DNA of 64,000 nt from Elysia crispata (lineage: Eukaryota > Mollusca > Gastropoda > Plakobranchidae). The DNA lies in contig JAWDGP010002489.1 of the NCBI GenBank assembly GCA_033675545.1, forward strand, positions 1,411,001 through 1,475,000, given 5' to 3'. A model generated the notes under the pieces. It was not told the DNA's origin. It searched no databases and saw only the letters and a list, made by a program, of their open reading frames with translations. This document shows positions 28,620 through 56,407 of the stretch, one piece after another (positions within the stretch are counted from its first letter, which is position 1; every line of letters starts with the position of its first letter). A program made the translations under genes and the position numbers.

Positions 28620-31543
28620 TGCATAAAAAGAAAGGAAGATGGACACGGTCTCTCTGCCTCAGGCGCATTAATATTTTAATAGAAAGCTTGTCATAAGGGG
28701 TCGAAGGGTTCAATTTTTTTCTCGTGATAAAGCCATCAGTTTTATCAAACCTTTAGCGTTAGCTACCATTTCAGATATTGAGTTTAAAATGCAAGGGCAT
28801 GCAAAAATGGGTGAAAGTAAAGATATGTATGAATGGATAAGGATAAAATCAATTGAATTTTTACACCGTCTTTTCTTTTACAAGTCTGGGGAGAACAGAT
28901 TGAGTTTAGACAGTTCAATAATCTTAAAGGACAAGAAATGTGCATGCATACCAATACAAATATAAACACAACTATTCGAGCTCTATTAAAGATTTCATGC
29001 TGATGTTTCATAGTTCTCATAAATCTGATATTGTATTATTATGTTTTGTCTTTACAAATTTAAAAAAAAAAAGAAAGGTTTTGTTGCGACTGGTGGTTTT
29101 AAACACTGTGAAAATATTTGAAGCCAAGTTTTGAAACCAATGTTCAACCGCGAATACTATTAATGGTACATCAAACGCTAACAACATAAGACGCCTATTC
29201 AGAAAAACACAGTATTAGGTTTTTTAATGTATATTCTTTACATTTTACATACTCTAACTCTTGAGAGACGGTAAATTAAGATTATTATAATGCTATAACT
29301 AAGTCTTTTAAGGCGAATTGACATCATGAATATTGATTTATTGTCCTTCCGTTCATCTGTTAAATCAAACTACTTAAAACTTTCCCTCTAACTCTTGCTT
29401 AACGCCTTACTTGGTTACGGCAATGCGAGATGGAGGAGTGGAGATAGAAAAAGATGATGAGCCAGTGAGTGTGAGGTTTTACGAAATCTAAATTTAGAGA
29501 TCTTATTGTTAACAGTAGGAATTTTGATAAAGATTAGTGGGGTTTGGATGATTTTGGGCCAATCGCATTATTTCAACATTAAAGTGAACGAAAATTTAGT
29601 AAGGATCTGATCATCTCTTTCGCTCCAAAGTCCATGCTATAAAGCGGTATTTAACAGCTAATTTGATGACTCCATGAAAGTGGCAAAAGATTAAATATAT
29701 TGCGATAAATGAGAATCTGCCAAAAGACAGAGGTACAAAGATGCAGTTATTAGGTTTACAGAATGACCGTCAAGTATTCACAGAACAACTGTTACAACGA
29801 TCATTACCACTAGATATCCTTAACCTTATGCCACCTTAATTTTCATCGCAACTAATTCCTATAAGAGGGTAAATTCGGAAATATTGGTCCGCTTTGACAT
29901 TATTATCTTTTTTTTTTACATTCAACGAATCACAATTCATTGGGGTGAGTTAATGCATGGTGGAAAGTTTTAAAGATTTGTTACAGCAGTGTCACTTGAT
30001 AAAAGGGACAACAAAAGTCTACTATACAAATCTGCAACAAAAGGATATGAAGAATATTTGAGGATACCATTAAATAATAGCAATGGGTCCAAATTTGTAC
30101 TAATTTTGTACTAATCCCATTCCAATATTGAAGTAAATATTATAAAATCCTTTAAGATTAAGATTGTCTTTGTTGTTATATACATGCTCTTAACATTTAT
30201 ATGAAATAAAAACATGCTGTCATTTTCTAGCAACGCTTAGTTACTGGGTCTAAACAATTTTGAGTTTACTCGCTCTCAAGAGCATTAATGTTGTAAATGA
30301 ATTTTGAAAGATTTGACGCCTTGGAGCAATGCTGGCTGATCAGGCATCACGTGTCGGGAATCATGTTGTTCACTAGTTGGTGTATAGTTTTCGGTGGATC
30401 ATGGGTAAAACAGCTCAGACGCTATTTTTCTCAGATTGCTTAGGACCATCACTGACATTACCTTTATTCTTCCCATTACAATGTATATGATTCCGTATTA
30501 ACTAATAATACAACTATTAATACGACCAGAACTGTGTGTATGTGGGGGGGGGGGGGGCGGGGAGGTGAAGCCGTTAGGTTTGCTTCGTCATACAGACTCG
30601 TCTGGCGAAGTTTAAAATCAGATGCGAAGGCATGCGATATATTTTTGACTCGATATTGAAATAATTGGAGTGGCTGACTCTTTTAGGGCCCTTTTGATAG
30701 GAGTGATGGACCATAAACGTATGTGAATAACGTTTTAAAAACGATATAATCTAGTTTTGGTTAAAAAGAACAAGAAAAAAAATCATAGAAAAACTCATAT
30801 CAAGTTATAATTTGTTGAAATGATCCATTTTCTGTGATAAACCCTTCCTAATAATACAACACTATAATACTCCAAAGACGTAAAAACTTGACCTTTTCAA
30901 ACCCATAATTTGCTGGCATGTAGTTTAGCAACGAATCAAGTCGGAAATAGATCAAACAAATATTCTAATGACGTCAGACGTCTAGGAACGCCCTTTATGA
31001 ATAATCTGTGATTAATTTAGAGGATAGTAACATTACGTATATCCCTATAATATAACAGTGCTCTGTACTTGAATCTTAAAAAAAATTATTTGATGGAGGA
31101 AAAAAAAAAACAACCCTGAAAAGGTAAGAATTCCTAACAGTTATAATATTCTTGAAAAACAATATTTCGCTAATTTTGTAAAATCCCAAACTGTATATGC
31201 ATTGTTTTAGCTGCTCAAAGTCATGTAGAGATAAATGAAATCCAGCGAAGAAATGCACTCTTATTCAGAAAGCTTTATTATGAGCATATAATTAGTCGTA
31301 CTGCTAAACTTGCTGAACAAATGACAGACTTTTCTTTAAATATTAACTCATGTGAGAATGAATTGTTTTAAAGAGTCCAAGTAATTCATACAGCTTATGG
31401 TCCATTCGAATTCAGGACATCCTGATTTAGAAGGCGATCGCATATCGTTTAGAAATGAAATCATGCAAGTATATTTCAAATCATTAAAAGTTGGTGTCAT
31501 GTGCATATCGAATTCTTTGATTCAGAGGAATAATCTATATTAG

Positions 31544-31582
<39 letters not shown>

Positions 31583-34370
31583 GAATATATATAGGACCTT
31601 CATATATAAATTTCTTTCGTCAGAACGGCATAATATATGTTTAAGTTTTTTATCATTTACAAGCAAAAAATATCAAGTTGTTGTAATTGTTTTACTTTCA
31701 GGCAAAAATTAATTGTATTAATTATATAGGCTATAAAAAAATCTTTCACATAGTGGTCTATACCACTAAAAGACAATTAGTCTTAACGTTAATCAATCTT
31801 TCTATTTTCTTTTGTGGCATTCAGCTTTTCTAATAATAATTTCTGCCTCAGGCTGGCAGTTTCGTTTCGAAAATGAATGAAGTCGGCAGTAACTGTTGGT
31901 CGGAAGTCATCTTGGACGCCCCAAAGTTTTTGCTACAGGTTAGCTTCAGGCAATCATGTCTTTGTCCTCAGGGAATGAAAACAGGTTCAAAACCTCATAC
32001 GTCACTGGATGTTTCAAAATGAGTGCCATAATCATTCATCTGTGATACTTGAAAGCGGTTAAGGTAAATTTGTTATTTACAAATTCTGCAGTATCTGCTG
32101 CTAATGGGGCAATCAATGATTTGATTTTTCAAGCGAAATTTTATGTGCTAGATCTTTTAGGAGATGGACAGCCATAAGGTCATAACCATGGTGTGTGGTT
32201 CTATCTCGGAGAATGTTTTTGACCTACGGTAAATCACTCTAAATGGGGAGATTCCATTTCGCTCGCAGTCCTGGAGAAATCGTTTGCTTTCTCATTTTGC
32301 ATAAATTCCATTGTGGAAAGAGAACTATAATAAAAACACTGATGTTTTTTAGCTAGCTTCTTAAAATTTGCGACGATTCACCCAAATGCTTTCCATTTTA
32401 TGGCGTTGGAGGAACTGATAAAGAAAGCAGAAAATTTTTATAAGGAACTGAACAGGTTTAGTTATAAATGAATAGACTCCTTCATGCTAAGTGAGAAGGA
32501 ATTTTTTAGTCAGAGTTTATCTCAGATGATTGAATAGATGAGTAAATCGGATCTGAAACGGGCATTTATTTCAGCTGAAATTACATTTTGACAATTTCAG
32601 ATACTAAGACCAAGCAGTTATATGCAGGGCAATTATGGTTCTGAACGTGTTAGGAAAACAACTGATATAATTTTTCGTATTAACAGAAAACAAGTATAAC
32701 ATTTGACGTGTTAACGTTTCAATAATTCAATTATTGCTTATTTTCAAAACTTTGCACACCCTTCACCTGTTGCAACACAGTTTTCATAAACTATTCGCAA
32801 ACAGTTCAAAATTTTAGCAAGGAATTTCTTTGAATTTTTTTTTTAGAAATGTTTAATTCGACGATGATTAATAATTGTACAGTGTTATTGAAATAAAATT
32901 TTAATTATTGATGAAACTAATAGATTGCTTTCATCCCATTTCATATTGTTTCATTACTGAATTTTATCTTTATGGTTTATAGAAAACAACAATATATACA
33001 AGATATATGGCAAAGAGTCTTTTAAAAATAGTTCTAAAAACCAGTCGTTACATTTCTCTACATAAAGAAGAAGATAATTTTTTAAGTTGGCGATATCTTT
33101 AAGCTGCAATAAGTGTCAATACTTAATTGAAAGCAGAACAATCTTAAACGCCGGAGAGAAAAAAAAATGGCTGAATTGACTTTCCTTGTCACGATCTGAA
33201 GGAAGTTGTCAGATTTAATGGCGGCTATGGGATATCCGGTGGAGCTGCCTCCCTTTGTGAAGACAGAGACACTTAAACTTCCGAAGGTGTTTCAGCGGGT
33301 GGTAGCATTAATCTGTCTTTCCAAATGCCACTCTTGTCTTAGCCTCTCTAAGCGGTTTGGGAAGAAAGCAAGAGAGATTAGGCAGGACGAATAGAGGCAT
33401 AAGCATACACACTTGCACACTCACACATACACACACGCATACTTCCAATCGGTCTGAGAATAATTGTGGTTTATTTTGATGTTTCATGCTGCTTGATATT
33501 AATATGTCGGTCTTTCGTGAGGGAAATTGCTCCTTAGTAATAAAAGGATTTATTAGCTTTTCACAGACGACTGGGCTTTTTCTTTTTCATTGCATGTTTC
33601 ATTGGTTCAGATTAGCTCCGCCCTCCTCATTTATATGAGTGAAAGGGCGTGACCTTCTGTTAATGACCACTCCCCTTTCGTATCATGTACGTACAAAGGT
33701 CAATTTTGACTTTTTGCTTATCGTGCACATTTTTAAAATAAATAATGATTTAAGCATTGTTCATTATTTTTTCATGTTTTAACATGTGTTCGGTCCTTGA
33801 TTTTATAATATTCTTTTTACCTATGTAATAATCAAAATAAACAAGGACTACCATTCTCATTTAAAAGAAAAAGGGAGAAAGGAGAAAAGTCTTATAACAT
33901 GATTTTTTAATTTCTTAAAAGTTGCCTTAGTAATTACTTGATTTACTACCTGAAGATTAGGAAAGCACACGGAAGATAACAACAAATATCCATAACCATC
34001 ATTCTATCTACTCAGCTCTTTTCATTCAAAGTTCGTGCCAAAAAAAAAAAAAGAAAAAAAATCACACCCAGGGCTACATACACTCTAAGAGATCATGGTT
34101 CATAACCCTCCCTTTGTTGCTTCAAACACAGTTCTGAGAATGGTAGCATAACTTTTTTTTCTATTCCATTCTCTCAATTTATGCAACTTAATATGTAGTT
34201 AGATCTGACGAAGCTCATGATTGCAAAAAATATAAAAAGTTTAATGTGAGGTCGCATTGTTCCTTATGTCGTACCACAGTTTTCTAAATTTTGGATACTA
34301 GTTGTTTACTTAATAATGTCTCTTTCTCTCAAGAGCGGATCCTCCGATAGAGTGTAGTTGTACACACTGT
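28620..34370. other. Spacer upstream of gene B
   Basis: No gene is supported. Items seen are a poly-G run with one C at about 30543-30560, a (TA)n at 31545-31579, a GC-richer patch with a 62-codon plus-strand ORF (33206-33394) lacking splice context, and a promoter-like cluster on the plus strand at about 33600-33640 listed separately. Confidence 0.55.
33597..33640 (+). promoter_or_regulatory. Promoter-like cluster of CCAAT, GC and TATA-like boxes
   Basis: Within about 40 bp the plus strand shows ATTGG (inverted CCAAT), CTCCGCCC (GC box) and TTTATATGA, in the order and rough spacing of a core promoter. No downstream gene was identified, so this may be chance or an orphan promoter. Confidence 0.2.
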
Positions 34371-34376
34371 ATCTGT

Positions 34377-34480
34377 TTGAGTGGCAAAGTGACCGGTGTC
34401 AAATATATTTTATAGGTCGAAGGTTCGAATCCCCCAGTCGCTGCGTTTTTCGGTCATTTTTATTCAAAGCCCACTCCTTA
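34377..34480 (+). mobile_element. tRNA-derived SINE remnant, copy 1
   Basis: GTGGCAAAGTGACCGG resembles a tRNA A box. About 35 bp later comes GGTTCGAATCC, a match to the B box of RNA polymerase III promoters. A short non-tRNA tail ends in CCCACTCCTTA and runs into a (TAC)n tract. This is the layout of a tRNA-derived SINE with a simple-repeat tail; the body is short or truncated. Confidence 0.65.
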
Positions 34481-34491
34481 ATACTGTTGTG

Positions 34492-34971
<480 letters not shown>

Positions 34972-35469
34972 CAACTTGTTCGAAAACTGCTGCTGCTGCC
35001 TGTATCAGGCTACATATGTTAAAGACAATAAGTAAAGAAAATTGAGGCTGTTTTTGTTCTCTACACAATAATGTCGTTGTATATGTAATTGTGTGACCTT
35101 ACTGATAATGACCGAATCAAGTAACCAGTATGCCATGCTCCGTACCAACTTTATCTTATTAATGCCGTTGATTGATACTCTTGTCAATATACCTGATTTT
35201 CAAATGTAACATGAATTTGAACAACCAAGAAAGGTAACTCAGTTACTACGAGAACAATATGTTTGTTGCTTCCCTTTATCTTCGAAAAAGTAATAACCAG
35301 GCGCTGAGATTTAATGTTAAATGTTGCAGTCAAGCCCTTTTTTTTCATAGATAGAAGGTAGATGCGGATCAAGCTATTTCTTTTAAATCTTTATAATTAA
35401 AAAAAAACGTGGAAAAAATACCTGTTTCAATTTTCAATGATTTAACAAGTATTGTTTTTTTCCGGTATT

Positions 35470-35600
35470 TTTCACCATTACCATTATCATCATTTTTGTT
35501 ATTATTATCATCATCGTCATCATCTTAATCATCATTCTAATGATCTTCTTTATTATCATCATCATCATCGTCATGATCATCATGATCCACATCGTTATCA
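35470..35600. repeat. Degenerate (ATC)n tract
   Basis: About 130 bp are dominated by ATC/ATT triplets with many substitutions, an aged microsatellite. The remainder up to about 37100 is AT-rich and without a supported gene. Confidence 0.8.
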
Positions 35601-37103
35601 AGAAACACAACTTATTTTTACTGCCATCGTTCACATCACCACCTTCTTCATAATTCACACTAATATGATCTTTTTGCTGTCAAGGCCAACGCGGTTATAA
35701 TCACTATTTCTCTACTACTGAAATCTTCAATTTTCTTTTAACTATTAAAGATAGATGTTTGTGTCGTGACATGCCTCTTCATGATGCCATGGATAAAAAC
35801 TATGAAATATAATTAGTTAATTCGTATTTCTATGATTGTAAAAATATGTCCACGGTCGATTTGTGGAAGGTAAAAGAAATGATTTGAGCCTATTTTCTTA
35901 ATTCTTATTGTTGCATCTAAACTCAATCAAAAGCATACAATTATGCAAACCAAAAAGTACGTTTGAGTGATTTTAATCGAGTCCGTCTCACCCATATTCG
36001 TTACTTGAACTCAAAGCAACATTATCTGAAATAAATACTTTAAGTATATACAACACTGAAAGCACGGAAGAGACTAAATTTTATCATCAAAATATACTTT
36101 TAATGATTAATGGTTATTTTAGGCAGCGGTTTACTCTAGAGAGCCCATCTATTGACTTATAGTGAGAAAAAAGACAACTTCAAACATCCTTTTTGGTATT
36201 AACTTGTATCTGAATTGTGGTCTGAAGATTATTAGTTAAAAGGTTAAAACATTGTTATGCGGGTCTTTGGTGATTGTTAATAGATACGAAGTGCGCTACC
36301 ATCTAGAACTATTTGGGTGTAAATGTGTGTCAAATATATATCTGAGTCTGATAAATTGTATGTACAGGGTACCCATCACAAAAGAATCAAAATAAATGAT
36401 CATAGTAAATATTTACAAATTGTACATGAAGCCCGTTTTATCGAAAGAAGTATTCTTTATTAAGAACTAAAGTATGACAAAATAATCACCGAAGTTTTTT
36501 CTACCGATATCCATTCACGCAATGCATCTAAAGACTGTAGGAAATAAACGAAGTTAATCATTGATACCACCTCATAAGAATTAAGTAGATGAAGCTATAA
36601 ATCTGATGTATCATGCAAGCCTTTTTTAAAAAGAGCTGAAAGTGAACACAAGACATATCTTTCTTCCTTATCAAAATGTGTGCACTAAAGGTATAAGGAA
36701 AAAAAAGCCTTTAAGAGGATAAAAAGAGTCAGTAAAGTCCCTTTCCTTGCTTACATCATATACACTGTAAAATGACGATAAATACTGCAAATAATAAAAA
36801 AAATTATACTGATTGATAAAATTGGTGTTAACTTTGCAAAATCTGATGCTTTTTCCGTGGGAATTCATACAGCCAACGCAGAGTCGATTTTTTAAAACTA
36901 TCATATTAGCTATATATCCAAAAACCAACATTAACAGCCACTTCATTAAAATTTTTCTAAAACTGGACAATTCCAAAACCTAGCACTCTAATTCTTCGCT
37001 TCCTTCGATGGTTTACCAAAATAATCCTCAAAAAAAAAAATGAATAAAATTTATCTATGAAAATTCCCAAAGTTTCACTCAATCATCTCCCCCAACACAA
37101 TAT

Positions 37104-50077
<12,974 letters not shown>

Positions 50078-50180
50078 GTTTGCCTTGCTCTGCTGTTTCT
50101 CCCGTGAAACAATAACACCCCACAACCGCAGCTAAAAAGGCTCCGAACAGACAGTGCCCGACAAAAGACCCCAGAGGTTC

Positions 50181-50186
50181 TTATAA
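50181..50186 (-). promoter_or_regulatory. TATA box of gene C
   Basis: The minus strand reads CTTATAAGAA. A start near 50155 gives a 5' UTR of about 78 nt before the ATG at 50077. A second TATAA-like word lies about 30 bp further upstream (about 50208-50215). Confidence 0.65.
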
Positions 50187-50259
50187 GGAGCACTGCGGTA
50201 ACCTATAATTGTTTATAGCCTGCATAATCTCAAGCTTCGGGATACAAACCGTCTCTTAA

Positions 50260-50980
50260 AGGATAGTGGAGCCCCAAAAGGCGGAGAGCGACGAGCCCGC
50301 CCCGGACACTGTATTAACTTTTTCTGGGCGAGCTCAGACGACTGTAAAACCGTTGCTCTCGCCCAGGAGAAACTGCCAGGTTACGAGCACCACAGCAAAG
50401 TCCTATCCAGCGCCAATTTACATTTTTAACGGTCCTAAATATCTCAACCCCAGGTGTTTTAATGACCTATGTCCATGCCTTCCTCTTACTCAAGTTAGGC
50501 CGTGATTCCTCTCAGGTAGACCTTAAGGCGAGGAGTTAGCAAGATGCTTGTCCTCTAAGCTTGCGTTCCTGGAGCTCTTTTTTTCTCCCAGCTCTTTTCC
50601 ACAGAAGAACGAGCAGGACCTAAATCTCCAGAGCTGAGCTCGGCCAGCCAAGAGGAGCAGGGTTATAGCCCTGGATCTCCGTCTCTGCCTGCTTCATTTC
50701 TATCAGGTGGTGGGGGATGACTTGGTCTTCTCGAGCCAAGTCCCGCGTTCTGCACGGAGTTGTCCCTGCGGGGTTGCCACATTTTAAGGCATCTATTAAA
50801 ATCTTGAAGACCCCTCTGTCCTCGGCTTTATCCCTTGTACGCGTTGTGAACCTTAGGAGACGGCTTAGTGTCTGTAAACAAATTTGGGCATTAATCGGTC
50901 GCTCTTCCACTAAAGCAGTATCTTTTTTTGCATTCTTTTTCAGCAAGTTCTCTTTTTCCCGAAATACCATGTTAACATCT
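50260..50980. other. GC-richer region upstream of gene C
   Basis: This stretch of about 700 bp is richer in G+C than its surroundings and opens ORFs of 79 and 92 codons (plus) and 116 codons (minus, 50970-50620). None has recognisable protein features, splice context or a signal peptide. It may be distal promoter sequence or an old insertion. Confidence 0.3.
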
Positions 50981-52192
50981 TGTCCGGATGATTAATGTAA
51001 CTATAGCAATTTAAAAGTTTGTAGCAGTTTCAAAAATGGCCTTTAAAGTATTATTTTGAAGAACGAAACAATGACATTTCTTAAGATCATTTGAAATGAT
51101 CGTCGAAGTTTAAAAAGAAAAGTCTGTAAGAGTTCTTAAAGAAAATTCATTATCGAATATAGTACAGACCTGGCTTTTACAGAAGCAGCTGGGTCACATT
51201 AAACCATTATTTTGTTATCGCTAAAGTGCAACCTATTTTGCATTTCTTCTGATGTAAGATCTGATTCAAAAGAAGTGGTCACAAGTACGAGTCTGACAGT
51301 TCAATCCATGAGATCAACAAAGACGGGGCATAAAACTGGAGGGTCGCTCTAGCGTTGTTTTAAGGTCAATCATAAGATAAGCCAAAAATGAAAAACAGAA
51401 TAACACGGTTTGTTTGATACAAAGGATTAGGAGGAAACTAGCATCTAGTCGCAAGCGGGCTCTAACAATACTGATGTGCTGAGAGTAGGAGGGATTTGTG
51501 ACTCCAGGGTCTGAAATTACTAGTCTGGATCCTGATTTATTTAAGGATCTAAATGAGGATAGGCGTCACCATGTTGTTTCCTAAAGGGATGGAGCGGTGG
51601 GGAGACAGTGAGAGAAAAGCAAAAAAAGATTGGATTTAACGAAGCTGAAGTTTATGAAAGAGACAGAACTGACAAAAACGATAATACTTGCAGAGATTAT
51701 TGGAAGCAGAAACAATAACACTATATACTCCGTAGTAGAAAGTAAGGACAAGAAATAACGTAGCTAGACAAAAGAAGCATATATTTATTGCAAAAAAGTT
51801 AAGGCACAGGAATGAAAAGAAAAGGTTTGCAACGAAATATTCCTAAATTGACCTTACAGATGCGTAGCATTTCGAGAAAGTTGTTAACTGCAAGGATGGA
51901 TCTAGTTATGTTAACAAAATTTCAAAAGAAAAGAAATATTTCAAAGAGCGCAAAATGTTCTGCTAGAATTTTTTATCGTGGTCGCGTAAATACTCCTCAT
52001 ATCAAAGCTTACGGCAGATTGAGTTTGTATAAAAAAATTCAGCCATTTTCTAAATTCATTCATCGAAAAATGTGAAAGAGAAATTGGTCAATGAGATAAC
52101 ATATTACATACCCGCGAAATACACGAACCGGGTTATTGCCCTTTATCTACATAAATAGTATAGATCGGGTACAGTGATAAATTATTAGGAAG

Positions 52193-52310
<118 letters not shown>

Positions 52311-53079
52311 GGATTTGTAAATCTGAGATTTTTATTGGTTCACGTAGGAGGGACTATTGTAGAAATGGGAACATGGAGAAAGTATTTTAATTTAACTTCC
52401 ATTAACGGCAAATAGTAACTGGCTCTGAAATATATTAGTTGTTTATTATCCCTTAACAGGCAAACTGTTCCTAGTGTTTTAAGAAAGATAAACCGCTTAA
52501 GAAATTCTTTCTCTTTTTTTTGATGGAGCGAAATTATTGCGGCTGATCAGATTTAATAAAACATGGCCCAAATTATTCTCCGAATAATAAAAACCAGGAG
52601 TAATACCATACAAAATGAGGTATTATTATAATCATACATGCACACATATACGAAATATACCTTGGTTATATTTAATTTACTCTGGAATACTTATTTCGAA
52701 TATGTAACAGGAAAAAAAGGTTACCCTAAAAAATATCGTTAACTTAAGAAATTTTTCAAAATGATTAAATATACTGATCCCCTCTTAAAGGTTTAAGAGC
52801 AAAAGACAAACACTCTACGGGTTCAGGTTGTTTGGGAAAATTAGGGACGTAAACATTAGTGGACGGACAGATAATTCTTGGAATATTGAAGTCTAGTTGA
52901 ACCGTGCTATGCTATACGAGATGGAGGTATTTTACTTCGCACGGTATTTAATATTCTTCTTTCTACTCGTGCTTCTTCCTTTCGTCAGGTCAATCATAAA
53001 AAAATCATCCAAAACCTTTAGGCGTCCCAATTAAGACCAGAACTATGGTAATTTTGACTCTAAAAGGCTCCCCGGCGAC

Positions 53080-53593
<514 letters not shown>

Positions 53594-54437
53594 GGATGAA
53601 GGAAGAAAGGGACGCTGGGGGTTTAGGGTGACTGTAGTAAAGGAAGCGCAGAGAGGAGGACGAGATAGATGTAAATAAAAAAGGGGGGGGGGGGGGTTGA
53701 AGGGGAAGAAATAAGATTATCGAACTCGGAAATAATATAAAAAACAAACATAAAACCACACAACCTTATAGCTTTACTATATTTAACAGAATCTCCATCT
53801 GCACCCTGTAACTCCTTTGGGTGTTCCATAATTTGGGACTAAAGGTGTTGCATTCGTTACGCGGATTACGATTTTTGGAAAATTGTGAACCTGAGCCATA
53901 AATTACAGACAAAAGAAATGTAAGGGATTCTGTGCTAGGGAGGTGATAGTGCATTTATAGGTTCAACGCCTTGAGCGTCAAAGGATGCAAAGCGGTCAGC
54001 CATGTTTGATGTGAATGCTGTCGGCTTTTTTTTTCTCATCGAAGTTAATTATTTCCTCAGTTATCATTGCATTGTTGTTTTGCAGGTCACCAACACCGTC
54101 CATCCATTTCGGAATTTTTTTAAAGTGATAAAATGTTCTCAAGGAAAATATCAAAATGGAGGGGAAAAAACCAACAACAAAAAATATCAAAATCAGAAAG
54201 ATGGTTTAATCCACGTTAAAAATTTTACAAAGACTCAACAACCTTCTTTAGTATCGTTTATGTACGATAAGTGATTTTACAGACTGATGCCTTTTGATTT
54301 TGTGATACCTCGTCTTTTCTTATAAGCATATTATTGCCATACATTACCTGATTTAGTTGTATATATTTAAATGCTGATTGTCTTGTATTTTTTTTATATT
54401 TTTATTTTGAGTGCAGCTTAATTTGAATTTTTTCTAA

Positions 54438-54438
<1 letters not shown>

Positions 54439-54530
<92 letters not shown>

Positions 54531-54535
54531 CATCA

Positions 54536-54603
<68 letters not shown>

Positions 54604-54673
54604 TTTGTTGTTGTTGTTATTATTATCATCATCATCATCATCATCATTATTACCATTATTTTTATTATTATTA

Positions 54674-54741
<68 letters not shown>
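54439..54741. repeat. (ATT)n microsatellite, interrupted
   Basis: About 300 bp of ATT triplets have ATC and GTT interruptions near 54531 and 54605-54665. The left flank matches sequence at about 56338 (see findings). Confidence 0.97.
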
Positions 54742-55314
54742 TAAATTAAAAGATGATAGATATATGATTAAATCCCCAGACGCTTCGACTGGTCTGCCTA
54801 TTATCCGTGTAAATTTTTACCCCTCTTTCTCCAGCTCTATGCAAGGGCAGAGATCATATATTACTTCTGCGCGTTTTTTCTTTCTTTTTAAGGCTATCGG
54901 AACTCTTTATTTCTTTTCAACGTTTCCGTGTTTTGTAAAAAAAATATATTTCATGCATATTGACCATCTTTACATTTCGAAAAATTGAATAAAAGCTTTT
55001 TCTTATGTTATGATGTTTTTGTTAACACTGTTTGTCTATCCCTCTGTATCATTACCTTCATGTTCTCTATATTATTTTGTATAAACAAATGAACAGTTTA
55101 GCTTTCATAGTTTTTATACAAAAGAAAAATAAAGTTTATCGAGTAGATGGTAGCGACTGAAAGAAATCTCTTCGTTTTTTTAACAATTTAGAACTGCAGC
55201 TTAAACGCAGGAAAAAGTTTTCATAAATATAGATCGAAGGTAAAAAATGATTTTTTTTTCAAAGAACATGGATCGTGTGATCAATTTAAATAGCTAATAA
55301 ACTTGGATGTTTTC

Positions 55315-55316
55315 TT

Positions 55317-55355
<39 letters not shown>

Positions 55356-55412
55356 GTTTCTATGTCTCTGTCTGTCTGTCTGTCTCTCTCTGTTTCTCTG
55401 TCTCTGTCTCTT

Positions 55413-55445
<33 letters not shown>

Positions 55446-55460
55446 GTCTCTCTCTCTCTC
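55315..55460. repeat. (TCTG)n/(CT)n microsatellite
   Basis: Three blocks of TCTG tetramers alternate with CT runs over about 145 bp. Confidence 0.95.
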
Positions 55461-56089
55461 CAATACCAACGATCAAGCTTCCTATTTTTCCCTCTTTTTC
55501 TCTCTTTGAAAAAACAACAAAAACACAGTCTCTGTTTTTCCCTCACACTATCCTTCGGACCACTTGCTGTCTACTGCCTCTTCTCCTCTCTCAATCTCTA
55601 ACATCAACGTTCACTCTTTCCTTTATTGTCTTATCCTGCTCATTTTTCACTCTTTATCTTTCACAATGCTATCGCCAGTCTACCTCTATCTTTCATAACC
55701 TCTTAAGAGAGTTGTTTTTCCACATATACGAGTAATTCACACGATGGATTGCTTCTCTGAAAAAAGTTATCTTTCACTTTCTCTTGATTTCATTTAAATA
55801 ATTAAACTTGTCTGCTTGGAAATTAAATAGTAGATACACATTTTTTAGAGGAAAAAGAATGTGTTGGCAGGTTCTTTCATGAGTCAAATTCAACATACAT
55901 GTATTTTCAAACTTGATTGCAAATTAAAAAAAATAAATTATAAAGAAATTAACTGCATTATCATAGTGGCACAATTATAATTAAACAACAAAACAAAAGG
56001 TGAAAAAGGAACCAAGATTAAGAACAACTTTTAGTCAAAAACTACAACGAACAAAATATTAGAACGAAAACTATTAGTTGATATGCTGA

Positions 56090-56095
56090 TTTATT
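56090..56095 (-). promoter_or_regulatory. Possible poly(A) signal of gene D
   Basis: AATAAA on the minus strand lies about 310 nt after the gene D stop codon. Confidence 0.3.
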
Positions 56096-56407
56096 ATATT
56101 TGAAATGGCAAATCACAATAAAATGTAGGTCGGCAGTTGATTTTGTTCAAGGGAGCGCGTGCAAACTCTCTGACAATCACTCAACATTTGTAACTTGACA
56201 ATAAAACGCAATACCACATCACATAGCGCATTAGTATAAGAAAACAACTCGAGCTTTTTTTTTTCTTTTTAAACCAGGCAGTAGCATGGAAATTTTAAAT
56301 GTTGAATGTCGTATATAATTTTTTTCCGGATAAGAGCATTTTGAGTGCAGCCTAGTTTGAACTTTTTCTAAGTCATGTTAACGTTCCAATAAAGTATCAT
56401 AAGTTAA

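Noticed and set aside
51812-52075. 87-codon basic ORF on the plus strand
   Set aside because: No recognisable motif, no splice sites and ordinary AT-rich composition; likely chance.
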